Made by a program: the position numbers and the translations under genes
Assembly: GCA_023212645.1 (NCBI GenBank)
Contig: JALBYC010000005.1
Coordinates: 434,001 to 498,000 of the forward strand
DNA length: 64,000 nucleotides
DNA from: Farysia itapuensis
Lineage: Eukaryota > Basidiomycota > Ustilaginomycetes > Ustilaginales > Ustilaginaceae
Direction: 5' to 3'
Part shown: positions 56,318-64,000 of the stretch, one piece after another
Numbering within the stretch: the first letter of the stretch is position 1
Layout of the letters: the number at the start of each line of letters is the position of its first letter
Notes under the pieces: model-generated
What the model was told of the DNA's origin: nothing
Databases searched by the model: none
What the model saw: only the letters and a program-made list of their open reading frames with translations

Positions 56318-59278
56318 CTAGCTACCGCCAGACATGCCATCGCCTTGTCCTGATGCTGAGCCGGAGAACAGATTGCCAAAGTTGCTATCCCACGTGTCAC
56401 CGCCGAGGCCTTGAGCACCTACGGCGTCCGTAGAAAGGTCAAAGTCAAAAATGTCGTTCATAGAACCGCCGAAGCCGTACATGAAGTCATCGCTCGCTGC
56501 TCCGGCTGCGCCTGTGCCTGCATCATGAGCGGCTACCTCCTGACCCTCTGTTGCACCACTCAAGGCATCGTTGGCGTTCGAAAGCGGCCCAGACGGAGGA
56601 GGCATGCTTGCTTCAAGAGGCTGTGATATCGGCTCCGCCTGTGACTGAGATGCTGGCTGTGAAGTGTCTTGCTTTGCCTCCCGACCCGGGGTAGCTGCGT
56701 TGGCGCTGACAGGCGTAGCAGCGTTAGTTGCAGCGGGCGTCGATGCCGCTCCTCCTCCCCCGTTGCTGTTGCTACCACCAGCAGCAGCGGATCCGGCAGT
56801 ACTAGCTGGAACTGCTGCTGCTGTGAGAGTTGGTGTTTTGGTGTTGTTCGCTTTGGAATTTTTGCGTTGTCGAGCAGTGGCTTTTTTCGTCTTTTCTGCG
56901 GAACCCAGCTTTGGCGTACTACCCACTGCCGCTGGCGAGCCGCCTGGCTGAGTCTGTGAGTTGTTTGCTTGCAGCCGCGGTGAGTTGGACGACAATGAAG
57001 TCGGCCCGGGAGGACCCATACCGCCGGAAGCACCGGCGAGCTGGGAGGAAGCTGAGCGCTGCATGCCTGGTCGAATGGCTGGTGATGAGCCCATCTGTAC
57101 AGAAGAAAAGTGCGCCAAGTGCGGGTCATCAGGTCGCCCTTGTGCGGAGGCAGGACGGGGACCTTGTTGACCAAAGTGATTCTGCTGAGGTCCGCCCTGA
57201 TTGACAAGCATGCCACCGGGCCCGCCTTGATGGTCAGGACCGCCCTGTGGACCGCCCGGATGCTGCGCGTTAGGAGCACGCGGTCCAGCGCCGTTGGGGC
57301 CCATCATGGTTGCCATCAAACCGGGATCATGGGTTGCCATAGCCGGCGTCATACGGCCTGCTGCAGCCTGAGCATTGGCGATCTGAGCAGCGCGCTGCTG
57401 CGGGGTCATGTTATTGAGGACAGCAGGACTCCCGGAGCCGGGATTAGCACCTGCGCCCATCATCAAGTGTGGGGGTCGTGGCTGACCGGGCTGACCGCCG
57501 GGCATCATTGGCCCAGGCTGGCCACCTTGCATACCTTGAGGTGGTGCATTTGGGTCGTTGTTGCCTTGGTAGTTGCCTTGCGCACGCAAAAGATTCTGCA
57601 AACCTTGTGCCTTTGCCTGGTAGGCCTGAACATTGGCGAAAAATTCGGCTGCCGATGTCTGGTTTGGCGCGGACTGGGCTTTCATCCATTCTTCTCGCAT
57701 GGCGGCTTGAACGCTTTGGTATTGGTTCATGACAAGTTGCTGCTGCTGAGGATTGAGTTGCGGATGTGGCTGTCCAGGTTGTGGAGCGCCCTGAGGTCCG
57801 GTCTGACCAAGTTGTCCGCCAGGCTGCTGCATTCCGGGAGGGATGCCTTGCATGTGCTCTGGGCGGCCTGATTCGGGACCTTGACCGGGTGGTCCGACTG
57901 ACCTCCTGCCGTCCTGTACGCCACCGGGAGTGGGCGGTGCTGGAGAGCCGGCAGTCCCGGGCATACCTTGCTGAGGCCCAGGAGGACGGACCTGCATAGG
58001 CCCACCTAGCTGCGGCCCGCCAGCGAGCCCGGGTGATGGCATCGGGCCACCATGGCCACTGACCTGCCGCTGTTGCTGCTGCATCATCCGATGCAGGTTC
58101 TGCTGCTGTTGCAGTCTCGCTTGCAGCTGCTGCTCCATTGATTGGTTGCCCATCGGTGGCCGTACAAGTTGTCCATTGATGGGGTTGTTTGGGTTCATTG
58201 AGTTGATCAGGGCCATGCGAGACGCAGGAGAGAGGTTTTTGATTTCGTGCAGCGGTATGTTTTGGCGCTGCGCTGCTGTGACGAGAAGCTGCTGCTGCTG
58301 ACCCGGAGGAAGAGCAGCCGGATTCCAGGCTCCTTGTACATTGGGTGGTCGGCCGTTGGATTGCATATCGCCAGGATGATTTTGAGCAACAATGTTGGGA
58401 AAGCGACTGCTGTTGTCCACGGGCTGGTAACTTGCTTCGAGCATTTCGACCTTCCGGTTGGCTTCAGCGAGACGCTGCATATTGCGCGATTCCTGGTATT
58501 CAAAATAGGCCGCCGCTTCTGGCCCTCCTCTCCCGGAACGGGCGGCAAACACGTCCCAAAAGATAGCCCAATACTCGAACAAAAGGCCTTGCGGAGTCTT
58601 GAGCGGTACTTCTGGTGGTTCTGTCATGCCAGCCTCGCTCATCAAAGCCTTGGCCGAAGAGCTGAAGCCGCGGCGCGTGAGATAGTCCCAGACGTAGACG
58701 TCGAGCTTGGTGGCTTCCTCGCCCCACACGCGAGCATCGGCTGGTTTCGAGTCTGGCTTTGCATCAGCACCGCCAAAGTCGGGTCTCAATCGCTTGTCCT
58801 TTGCGTCAAAGTCGGGGCTGTTACTGGCGGTGCGCTTTTTGGACATGGCAATGGCCGACATGTTGGGGGTAGGCGATGTGGTTGAGTGGGTCGAGGTAGA
58901 AAAGGCAGAGGAGTTGGCATACGGCTGAGGAGGGTAGGAGGTAGCGCTCTGCGACGACTGCGCTGGCTGATGTTGGGGAGGATGTTGCTGTGCCTGTTGC
59001 AAGGACTGCGGCTGCTGTGGAGAAGGATTGTACATGCTGCTGGGCGATGCGGAAATTGCAGAGAAGCGCGGGGTAGCAGGTTTGCTCGGCTGGGCGACGA
59101 CAGAAGGGGGCTGGTTGAATCCAGACGGCCAGCCCCAAGCGTTTACCTGACCGCGGGGAGTCGAAGCTGAGGCAAAGTGGTCAGAAGGGGTGCTTATGGC
59201 GTTGGCAGGGTCAGATGGCTGTAGATGATTGGCGATCAAGTTGGATTGAGACGGAGTAGCTGTCGCTGGACCGCTCAT
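56318..59278 (-). CDS. LisH-domain transcriptional regulator, Gln/Pro/Gly-rich (Flo8/Som1-like)
   Basis: 986 residues from the ATG at 59276-59278; upstream the frame opens only at a TTG. Residues 1-160 are Ser/Pro/Gln-rich. A basic stretch SKKRTASNSPDFDAKDKRLR precedes the LisH motif at about 191-217 (KLDVYVWDYLTRRGFSSSAK), followed by the SSDP/Flo8-type continuation (TPQGLLFEYWAIFWDVFAAR). The rest is very rich in Gln, Pro and Gly with an Ala/Ser/Thr segment near 800-900, and an acidic aromatic C-terminus (DDFMYGFGGSMNDIFDFDL) that resembles an activation domain. Relatives (Flo8, Som1, Adn2/3) act with cAMP-PKA signalling in adhesion and morphogenesis. The exact orthologue is undecided. Confidence 0.83.
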   Translation of the reverse strand: MSGPATATPSQSNLIANHLQPSDPANAISTPSDHFASASTPRGQVNAWGWPSGFNQPPSVVAQPSKPATPRFSAISASPSSMYNPSPQQPQSLQQAQQHPPQHQPAQSSQSATSYPPQPYANSSAFSTSTHSTTSPTPNMSAIAMSKKRTASNSPDFDAKDKRLRPDFGGADAKPDSKPADARVWGEEATKLDVYVWDYLTRRGFSSSAKALMSEAGMTEPPEVPLKTPQGLLFEYWAIFWDVFAARSGRGGPEAAAYFEYQESRNMQRLAEANRKVEMLEASYQPVDNSSRFPNIVAQNHPGDMQSNGRPPNVQGAWNPAALPPGQQQQLLVTAAQRQNIPLHEIKNLSPASRMALINSMNPNNPINGQLVRPPMGNQSMEQQLQARLQQQQNLHRMMQQQQRQVSGHGGPMPSPGLAGGPQLGGPMQVRPPGPQQGMPGTAGSPAPPTPGGVQDGRRSVGPPGQGPESGRPEHMQGIPPGMQQPGGQLGQTGPQGAPQPGQPHPQLNPQQQQLVMNQYQSVQAAMREEWMKAQSAPNQTSAAEFFANVQAYQAKAQGLQNLLRAQGNYQGNNDPNAPPQGMQGGQPGPMMPGGQPGQPRPPHLMMGAGANPGSGSPAVLNNMTPQQRAAQIANAQAAAGRMTPAMATHDPGLMATMMGPNGAGPRAPNAQHPGGPQGGPDHQGGPGGMLVNQGGPQQNHFGQQGPRPASAQGRPDDPHLAHFSSVQMGSSPAIRPGMQRSASSQLAGASGGMGPPGPTSLSSNSPRLQANNSQTQPGGSPAAVGSTPKLGSAEKTKKATARQRKNSKANNTKTPTLTAAAVPASTAGSAAAGGSNSNGGGGAASTPAATNAATPVSANAATPGREAKQDTSQPASQSQAEPISQPLEASMPPPSGPLSNANDALSGATEGQEVAAHDAGTGAAGAASDDFMYGFGGSMNDIFDFDLSTDAVGAQGLGGDTWDSNFGNLFSGSASGQGDGMSGGS

Positions 59279-59755
59279 GCTAAAGGGGGGGCAAATAAGC
59301 AAGACCAAAGACGTGTCATGAGCAAGAGCGAGAGCCAAGGAAAAGCAGTGTCTGGCTTTTCAATCCAGCTCAACGAGAGCAGAACGGGGTAGGAAGAAGG
59401 AAGGGAGCGAGGGGGAATACGGATATGTGCAAGAGGGGAAGCGAGCCCTGGCCGCGAGCACCTTGAACTCTGTCCAGATCGGGTTTAGTTGCACAGTCCA
59501 AGTCCACCTCCAGAATTAAAAGCAAAGCGTCTGTCTTAATTCCACGGTTTCAGATCTCATCAAGGTTTGAAATGGCACCTGTGGAAGTCGAAACACGTCC
59601 ATCCAGCAGCGAGATTCCAGCTTCCAAATTCCAAGTCACAGTGTGAGTTCTCATGTTCTCAAATTTTGGGCCAAAATCTGTTAGACTGCTATTGCGGCAA
59701 GAAGAAGCTTAGAGAAGAGCTTGCAGATTTGCGCCTTCTCGCAACCAGCAGCACC
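59279..59755. other. Divergent promoter, LisH and CCT1 genes
   Basis: 477 bp between start codons. It contains a short upstream frame for CCT1 (59572-59646). Confidence 0.45.
59572..59646 (+). other. 24-codon upstream open reading frame of CCT1
   Basis: ATGGCACCTGTGG begins a 24-residue frame ([18 protein letters not shown]...) ending at TGA, 109 bp before the CCT1 ATG. A GTGAGT at the stop could be a donor, with CTGTTAG at about 59685 as acceptor; that splice would extend the small frame to about 32 codons without joining CCT1. Whether it is translated is unknown. Confidence 0.4.
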
Positions 59756-61432
59756 ATGGCGCAACTCTTTCAGAAAGATCCGCGCAATGCCGGCCTCTTC
59801 ATCGGCGGAGAGCGTCTGTCTGGCGCAGAGATTCGCAATCAGAATGTCTTGGCCGCACAGTCCATTGCCAACATTGTCAAGTCTTCCCTGGGCCCAGTCG
59901 GGCTGGACAAGATGATGGTGGATGATATTGGCGACGTGACCATTTCCAACGACGGAGCGACGATTCTTTCCTTGCTCGAGGTTGACCAGCCTGCAGGTCG
60001 TATCCTTGTCGAGCTGGCCCAGCAACAGGACAAAGAGGTGGGCGATGGCACCACATCAGTCGTGCTCATTGCCGCCGAGCTTCTACGCCGGGCAAACGAG
60101 CTGGTCAAGAACAAGATTCACCCAACCACGATCATCACTGGCTACCGTCTGGCATGCCGTGAGGCATGCAAGTACCTGCAGGAACAGCTCTCCACCAAGG
60201 TTGACAGCCTCGGCAAAGACTCGCTCATCAACGTTGCCAAGACCAGCATGTCGAGCAAAATTATTGGTGCTGATGATGACTTTTTCGCCAAATTGGCTGT
60301 CGATGCGATGCTGGCTGTAAAGACAATCAACCCTCGCGGCGAAGTCAAATATCCAGTCAAGGCTGTCAACGTTCTCAAAGCTCATGGCAAATCTGCGCGT
60401 GAATCGTTGTTCATCAATGGCTACGCTCTCAATTGCACCGTCGCCTCCCAGGCGATGAAGACACGCATCAAAGGGGCCAAGATTGCTTTGCTCGACATCA
60501 ATCTCGTCAAGCAGCGCATGCATCTCGGCGTTCACATCACCATTGACGACCCTGATCAGCTCGAAAAGATTCGGGCTCGCGAGAGCGAAATCGTTCTCGA
60601 ACGAGTGCGCAAAATCCTCGCTACGGGCGCCAATGTCGTGCTTACCACAAAGGGCATCGACGATCTGTGTCTCAAAGAATTTGTCGAAGCCGGCGCCATG
60701 GCTGTACGCAGATGTCGCAAAGAGGATCTGCGCAGGATTGCGAAAGCTACCGGTGGTCAACTGGTTAGCAGCCTGAGCAACTTGGACGGCGAAGAGACTT
60801 TTGAAGCCAGTAGTCTCGGCTCAGCGGAAGAAGTTGCACAGGAGCGCATCAGTGATGATGAGCTCATCCTCGTTCGCGGCACAAAGACGGTCAGCTCGAG
60901 CTCGATTGTTCTGCGTGGCGCCAACGACTATCTGCTGGACGAAATGGAGCGAGCCCTGCACGACAGTCTTTGCGTTATCAAGCGAACGCTTGAGAGTGGT
61001 TCGGTCGTGCCCGGTGGAGGTGCCGTTGAGTCGGCCCTCAGCATCTACTTAGAGAATTTTGCAACCACGCTAGGCAGTCGAGAGCAGCTAGCCATTGCAG
61101 AGTTTGCGCAGGCACTTCTCGTCATTCCCAAAACGCTAGCCGTCAATGCTGCCAAAGACAGTACCGACTTGGTTGCCAAGCTGCGTGCCTACCACAACGC
61201 CGCTCAGAATGCAAACGCGGGCGACCCGAAAAAGGCACTTCGCTTTTACGGCCTGGATTTGCTCAACGGCGAAGTTCGGGACAACCTGAAAGCAGGTGTT
61301 TTGGAGCCTACCATCAGCAAAGTGCGCAGCCTCAAAAGTGCTCTGGAAGCTGCCACGAGTCTGCTACGTATCGACGATGCTATCACCATCGCCCCGGAGC
61401 AGCCAGCGGAAGATCCACATGCAGGCATGTAA
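59756..61432 (+). CDS. TCP1: CCT/TRiC chaperonin subunit alpha
   Basis: 558 residues from the ATG at 59756 ([20 protein letters not shown]). The frame is open further upstream but only from a TTG, and that extension is unlike the family. Group II chaperonin motifs are present: [36 protein letters not shown], the ATP-site GDGTTSVV, and the C-terminal [13 protein letters not shown] and LAVNAAKDS. The sequence around [16 protein letters not shown] and the tail are specific for the alpha subunit. It folds actin and tubulin in the cytosol as one of eight subunits. No intron. Confidence 0.97.
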   Translation: MAQLFQKDPRNAGLFIGGERLSGAEIRNQNVLAAQSIANIVKSSLGPVGLDKMMVDDIGDVTISNDGATILSLLEVDQPAGRILVELAQQQDKEVGDGTTSVVLIAAELLRRANELVKNKIHPTTIITGYRLACREACKYLQEQLSTKVDSLGKDSLINVAKTSMSSKIIGADDDFFAKLAVDAMLAVKTINPRGEVKYPVKAVNVLKAHGKSARESLFINGYALNCTVASQAMKTRIKGAKIALLDINLVKQRMHLGVHITIDDPDQLEKIRARESEIVLERVRKILATGANVVLTTKGIDDLCLKEFVEAGAMAVRRCRKEDLRRIAKATGGQLVSSLSNLDGEETFEASSLGSAEEVAQERISDDELILVRGTKTVSSSSIVLRGANDYLLDEMERALHDSLCVIKRTLESGSVVPGGGAVESALSIYLENFATTLGSREQLAIAEFAQALLVIPKTLAVNAAKDSTDLVAKLRAYHNAAQNANAGDPKKALRFYGLDLLNGEVRDNLKAGVLEPTISKVRSLKSALEAATSLLRIDDAITIAPEQPAEDPHAGM

Positions 61433-61566
61433 AAAAACCCCCCTCTGTCGCCACCTCCCTGAATTCGCCGCAAATTACTTCTGTGTTGCACGCGAGAATA
61501 CAAGTACACTTTGTGGGGCCTTGATCCCTTTTCTAGATTGTCGGGCTTGATGAGATTGCGACGCAG

Positions 61567-61875
61567 CTAGGTGGATTCGTCTGAGAGTTCACGGAGATAA
61601 AGAACGTTGTTACATCGAATAAAGACTTCGCCAAGCATGCCGTTCGACTTGCCGTCTTGGAACTCTTCGGTGTTGGCCAGCTGAAGGTTCATGTAGCTGT
61701 CTGTACTGACGAGGAACCCTTTGTATTCCATGCCCCATTTGAGTCTGACCAGCACTGGCTTGCCTGTTTGCAACTGCAAGAAAGGCTTGGGATTGACTGG
61801 CTGAAACTGTGATGCAGACCTGTGGTCAGCTACGCCCGCGTACCTCTGATAACGAAGGTCACTTACAGTCGACAT
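61567..61875 (-). CDS. SMX3: Sm-like spliceosomal protein F
   Basis: Exon 1 is nine bases (61875-61867, MST). A 60-nt intron (61866-61807, GTAAGTGAC...GCTGAC...ATCACAG) follows, then exon 2 at 61806-61567. The spliced protein has 82 residues and begins [14 protein letters not shown], matching SmF. The intron is in frame and free of stops, so an unspliced reading gives a 102-residue protein with 20 unrelated residues after MST. Sm1 and Sm2 motifs are complete: [19 protein letters not shown] and [12 protein letters not shown]. It is part of the heptameric ring on U1, U2, U4 and U5 snRNAs. Confidence 0.95.
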   Translation of the reverse strand: MSTVSDLRYQRYAGVADHRSASQFQPVNPKPFLQLQTGKPVLVRLKWGMEYKGFLVSTDSYMNLQLANTEEFQDGKSNGMLGEVFIRCNNVLYLRELSDEST

Positions 61876-62178
61876 GCTAGCTCCAGGTCGGCTTGTCGAG
61901 AAGGGCCAGAATATGGGGGATCAGGCGCTATAGACAGTACATGTGGTGGTGACTGGACAAGCTGAGACGAAAGATTTACGTTTGCGGTTAATCGTGAGTT
62001 CAGCTTCTGGCAATCTTACATAAATCGCGATTTTCCGAAATTCGCGAAATTCGGAAAGGCCCAGTGGGGCAGCATGCGTAATAGGTTTCAAGGTTGCCCG
62101 GTCGTGTACGTGTTGGTCTGCTAACCAACACCAACTCGACACAGCTCGAGCTGTGGTGATTGCGCGCCCACAGCTATC
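61876..62178. promoter_or_regulatory. Divergent promoter, SmF and sugar-transporter genes
   Basis: 303 bp between start codons. Its only notable element is the palindromic/tandem CGAAATTCG block at 62032-62057. Confidence 0.45.
62032..62057. repeat. Inverted repeat with tandem CGAAATTCG core
   Basis: Arms TTTCCGAA (62032-62039) and TTCGGAAA (62050-62057) are exact complements. Between and overlapping them CGAAATTCG occurs twice in tandem (62036-62044, 62045-62053). It lies in the divergent promoter of SmF and the transporter and is a candidate dyad operator. Confidence 0.6.
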
Positions 62179-63963
62179 ATGGTGGGCGCTGGATCCGCAG
62201 CTGTGCGTAACTACCACGCGCATCAGCAATTCGCCGGTCAGGCCAGAGTGCATGCACCTCCCTGGCTGCGTCTGCCCTTGCTCTCCCTCGGTGTGCTGGG
62301 AGCCCAGACGGTGTGGTCAATGGACATGGTCTTTGCTCCCCCATATTTGCTTGACCTTGGTCTCTCAAAGTCTGCCATGGCAGCTGTATTTCTAGCCGGG
62401 CCCCTGTCGGGTCTTATCGTTCAACCTCTGATCGGCACACTAGCAGATAGTTGTACTTCGCGCTTTGGCCGACGCAAACCATACCTTGCCATTGCCGTTG
62501 CCATCTGCTCTATAAGCATACTCATACTCGGTTTTGCCCGCGAGCTAGCGACATGGCTGACGACATCCGGTACTTCGGCTCATCAAACGCTCGCCATAAT
62601 GGTTGGCATCCTGGCAGTCTTTCTCGTCGACTTTTCGGTCAACGCGGTCACTGCCCTCGATCGAGCTCTTATGGTCGATGTTGCCACTGTTCAAGAGCAA
62701 GCGGAAGCAAACGCATGGGCGGCACGTCTTTGTGGGCTTGGCGCGGTTCTGAGCTTCCTGATTGGCAATCTTGACCTTCCATCACTCTCACCGGCAATTT
62801 TGGGTACAACTCAAATTCAGATCGTCTCGGTCTTAGTCAGCCTGATTCTGCTGAGCACGCACGCCACTGTATTGTGGCTGGTCGAGGAACAGATTCTGCT
62901 ACCGCACTCGGACTTATTGCGGCCAAAGCAAGGTATCCTTGATGTTTTCCGAGATCTACTCCAGCAGGCCAAACAGCTACCAAAGCCAATCCTCGAGATT
63001 TTCAAGATACAGTTCTTTGCTCAAATTGGCTGGTTCCCAGTGCTGTTCTACAGTACTGTGTGGGTAGGCGAGATATACAAAGCCGGAGTCCGCGCAAATG
63101 GAGGCAAGCAGAGTGACCACGAACTCTTTGAAGAAGCAACGCGTGTGGGCAGTCGCGCGTTTTTGTGGCACGCGACATTGTCGCTCTTTACATCCATTGT
63201 TCTCCCCATGGTGGTGCCAAACCCTGTGCACGAGACTCCAGGAGCTGAATCGCGCTTTGCTGTCGTCAGACGACTCGAGAGACTGCGTGCTAACTGGCCG
63301 GAGTTGCCTTTCTGGTGGGTCTTCGCCCAATTTGTCTTCTTCATCGCCATGATGGGGACTTGGCTTGCTGGTCTAGCTCAAAGTGTCTTTCTTGCAACGG
63401 TCGTCATTGGCTCAGTAGGATTCTGCTTTGCCGTGCAGAATTGGGTTCCCTTCAGCATATTGGGTATTCTGATTCAAACTCAAGAAGTTCCTGATTCTAC
63501 TCATCATCGCACGCTTTCCGATGACGTAACGATGTCACTACTCAGAGCGGAACGGCATAGCCGTGTACGTAATTCGGGGTCATTCAGCCCTGTCAAACCA
63601 GCGTCCGACGGCCATGACACGGAAGACGCGCTGTCCTCTAGGCAAGAGTCAAGGCTTGAAGACGAGCTCGACTCTGCACCGCATTCTCCGGCTCTTGGAA
63701 CCTCTGGTCATGCTGGAACCGTTCTTGGCTTACACAATGTTGCTATCGTCGTTCCGCAGTTCTTAGTCACGGGTGTCTCGTCCCTCATTTTCGCTATAAT
63801 GGAGCCTGGTGAGGAACTGCCATCAAGCTCTCCCGGCGCCGCCGAGGCGAAGAACAGCGATGCACTAGGCATCATCTTTCGTTTGGGCGGCTGCTCTGCC
63901 TTTGTCGCCGGAATACTGGCCGTGCGATTTGTACGCAGGTATCGCGATACCTTGTCTGGCTAA
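62179..63963 (+). CDS. GPH/SLC45-type sucrose or alpha-glucoside transporter
   Basis: 594 residues, one exon. About 12 membrane segments can be traced, starting LRLPLLSLGVLGAQTVWSM. The loop RFGRRKPYL and the preceding GTLADS are the signature of the glycoside-pentoside-hexuronide/sucrose:proton symporter group, as is ALDRALMVD in the fourth segment region. A long hydrophilic loop (about 430-500, Ser/Arg/Glu-rich) lies between the late segments and is larger than in plant sucrose carriers. Fungal members take up sucrose or maltose-type sugars by proton symport. The substrate here is not decided. The ATG at 62179 precedes a plausible cytosolic N-terminus. Confidence 0.85.
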   Translation: MVGAGSAAVRNYHAHQQFAGQARVHAPPWLRLPLLSLGVLGAQTVWSMDMVFAPPYLLDLGLSKSAMAAVFLAGPLSGLIVQPLIGTLADSCTSRFGRRKPYLAIAVAICSISILILGFARELATWLTTSGTSAHQTLAIMVGILAVFLVDFSVNAVTALDRALMVDVATVQEQAEANAWAARLCGLGAVLSFLIGNLDLPSLSPAILGTTQIQIVSVLVSLILLSTHATVLWLVEEQILLPHSDLLRPKQGILDVFRDLLQQAKQLPKPILEIFKIQFFAQIGWFPVLFYSTVWVGEIYKAGVRANGGKQSDHELFEEATRVGSRAFLWHATLSLFTSIVLPMVVPNPVHETPGAESRFAVVRRLERLRANWPELPFWWVFAQFVFFIAMMGTWLAGLAQSVFLATVVIGSVGFCFAVQNWVPFSILGILIQTQEVPDSTHHRTLSDDVTMSLLRAERHSRVRNSGSFSPVKPASDGHDTEDALSSRQESRLEDELDSAPHSPALGTSGHAGTVLGLHNVAIVVPQFLVTGVSSLIFAIMEPGEELPSSSPGAAEAKNSDALGIIFRLGGCSAFVAGILAVRFVRRYRDTLSG

Positions 63964-64000
63964 TAGATACGCAGGGCCACACACACTGTCACGCATGATT

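Noticed and set aside
59567..59755. 63-codon N-terminal extension of CCT1
   Set aside because: It opens at a TTG, is Cys/Lys-rich and unlike any CCT1; the ATG at 59756 gives the canonical start.

Overview
The window looks like a chromosome segment from a smut fungus (Ustilaginales: Ustilago, Sporisorium or Pseudozyma-like). The evidence is indirect: compact, mostly intron-poor genes at roughly 50-55% GC; short introns (about 60-106 nt) with GTAAGT-type donors and CTGAC/CTAAC branch sites; intron-bearing nuclear tRNA genes; fungal-specific families such as mitoribosomal mL58, DUF3292 and PX/PXB proteins; and a small cluster of predicted secreted, effector-like proteins. I count 30 protein-coding genes (29 assigned to a family or effector class at useful confidence, one recognised only by remote motifs), two tRNA genes and one probable intronic C/D snoRNA. 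I moved starts to the first plausible ATG wherever the longest open frame begins at GTG or TTG, and added exons for the spliced genes.

Layout. 0-8 kb: ETF-ubiquinone oxidoreductase, a secreted tandem double-psi beta-barrel protein, a 2.1-kb stretch without recognisable genes, and an endosomal FYVE tether (Vac1/rabenosyn). 8-23 kb: a divergent SABATH-like methyltransferase-fold protein, an ER DnaJ protein, tRNA-Pro(UGG), a mitochondrial trypsin-like protease, a sulfide:quinone oxidoreductase fused in frame to mitoribosomal protein mL58, a PX/PXB protein, TOM20 and a probable tRNA-Ile(UAU). 23-37 kb: mitochondrial Hsp70, RAD6, a paraoxonase-like protein, a DUF3292 protein, ORC5 head to head with an ATP-dependent DNA ligase, and an ING-type PHD protein. 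37-43 kb: eEF1B-alpha with a long intron carrying a snoRNA, an EF-hand mitochondrial carrier and alpha-tubulin. 43-47 kb: three predicted secreted proteins (two full-length paralogues in opposite orientation) with two signal-peptide-like mini-ORFs between them, then tubulin cofactor A. 47-64 kb: a USP36/Ubp10-type deubiquitinase, VAC14, proteasome beta-1, calcineurin B, mitoribosomal uS13m, a large LisH protein, CCT1, SmF and a GPH-type sugar transporter.

Most genes are core housekeeping functions. About nine act in mitochondria, and two of these (ETF-QO and SQR) feed electrons into ubiquinone. Several pairs are divergent with start codons 100-500 bp apart (ORC5/ligase, USP/VAC14, PRE3/CNB1, ING/eEF1B, SmF/transporter), so shared promoters are likely. 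The accessory part is the 43-47 kb secreted-protein cluster. The most unusual items are the SQR-mL58 fusion with a mitochondrial presequence-like linker, the intronic snoRNA, the divergent SABATH-like protein, the ORC5 that lacks a Walker A lysine, and introns that are in frame and stop-free (SSC1, SmF).
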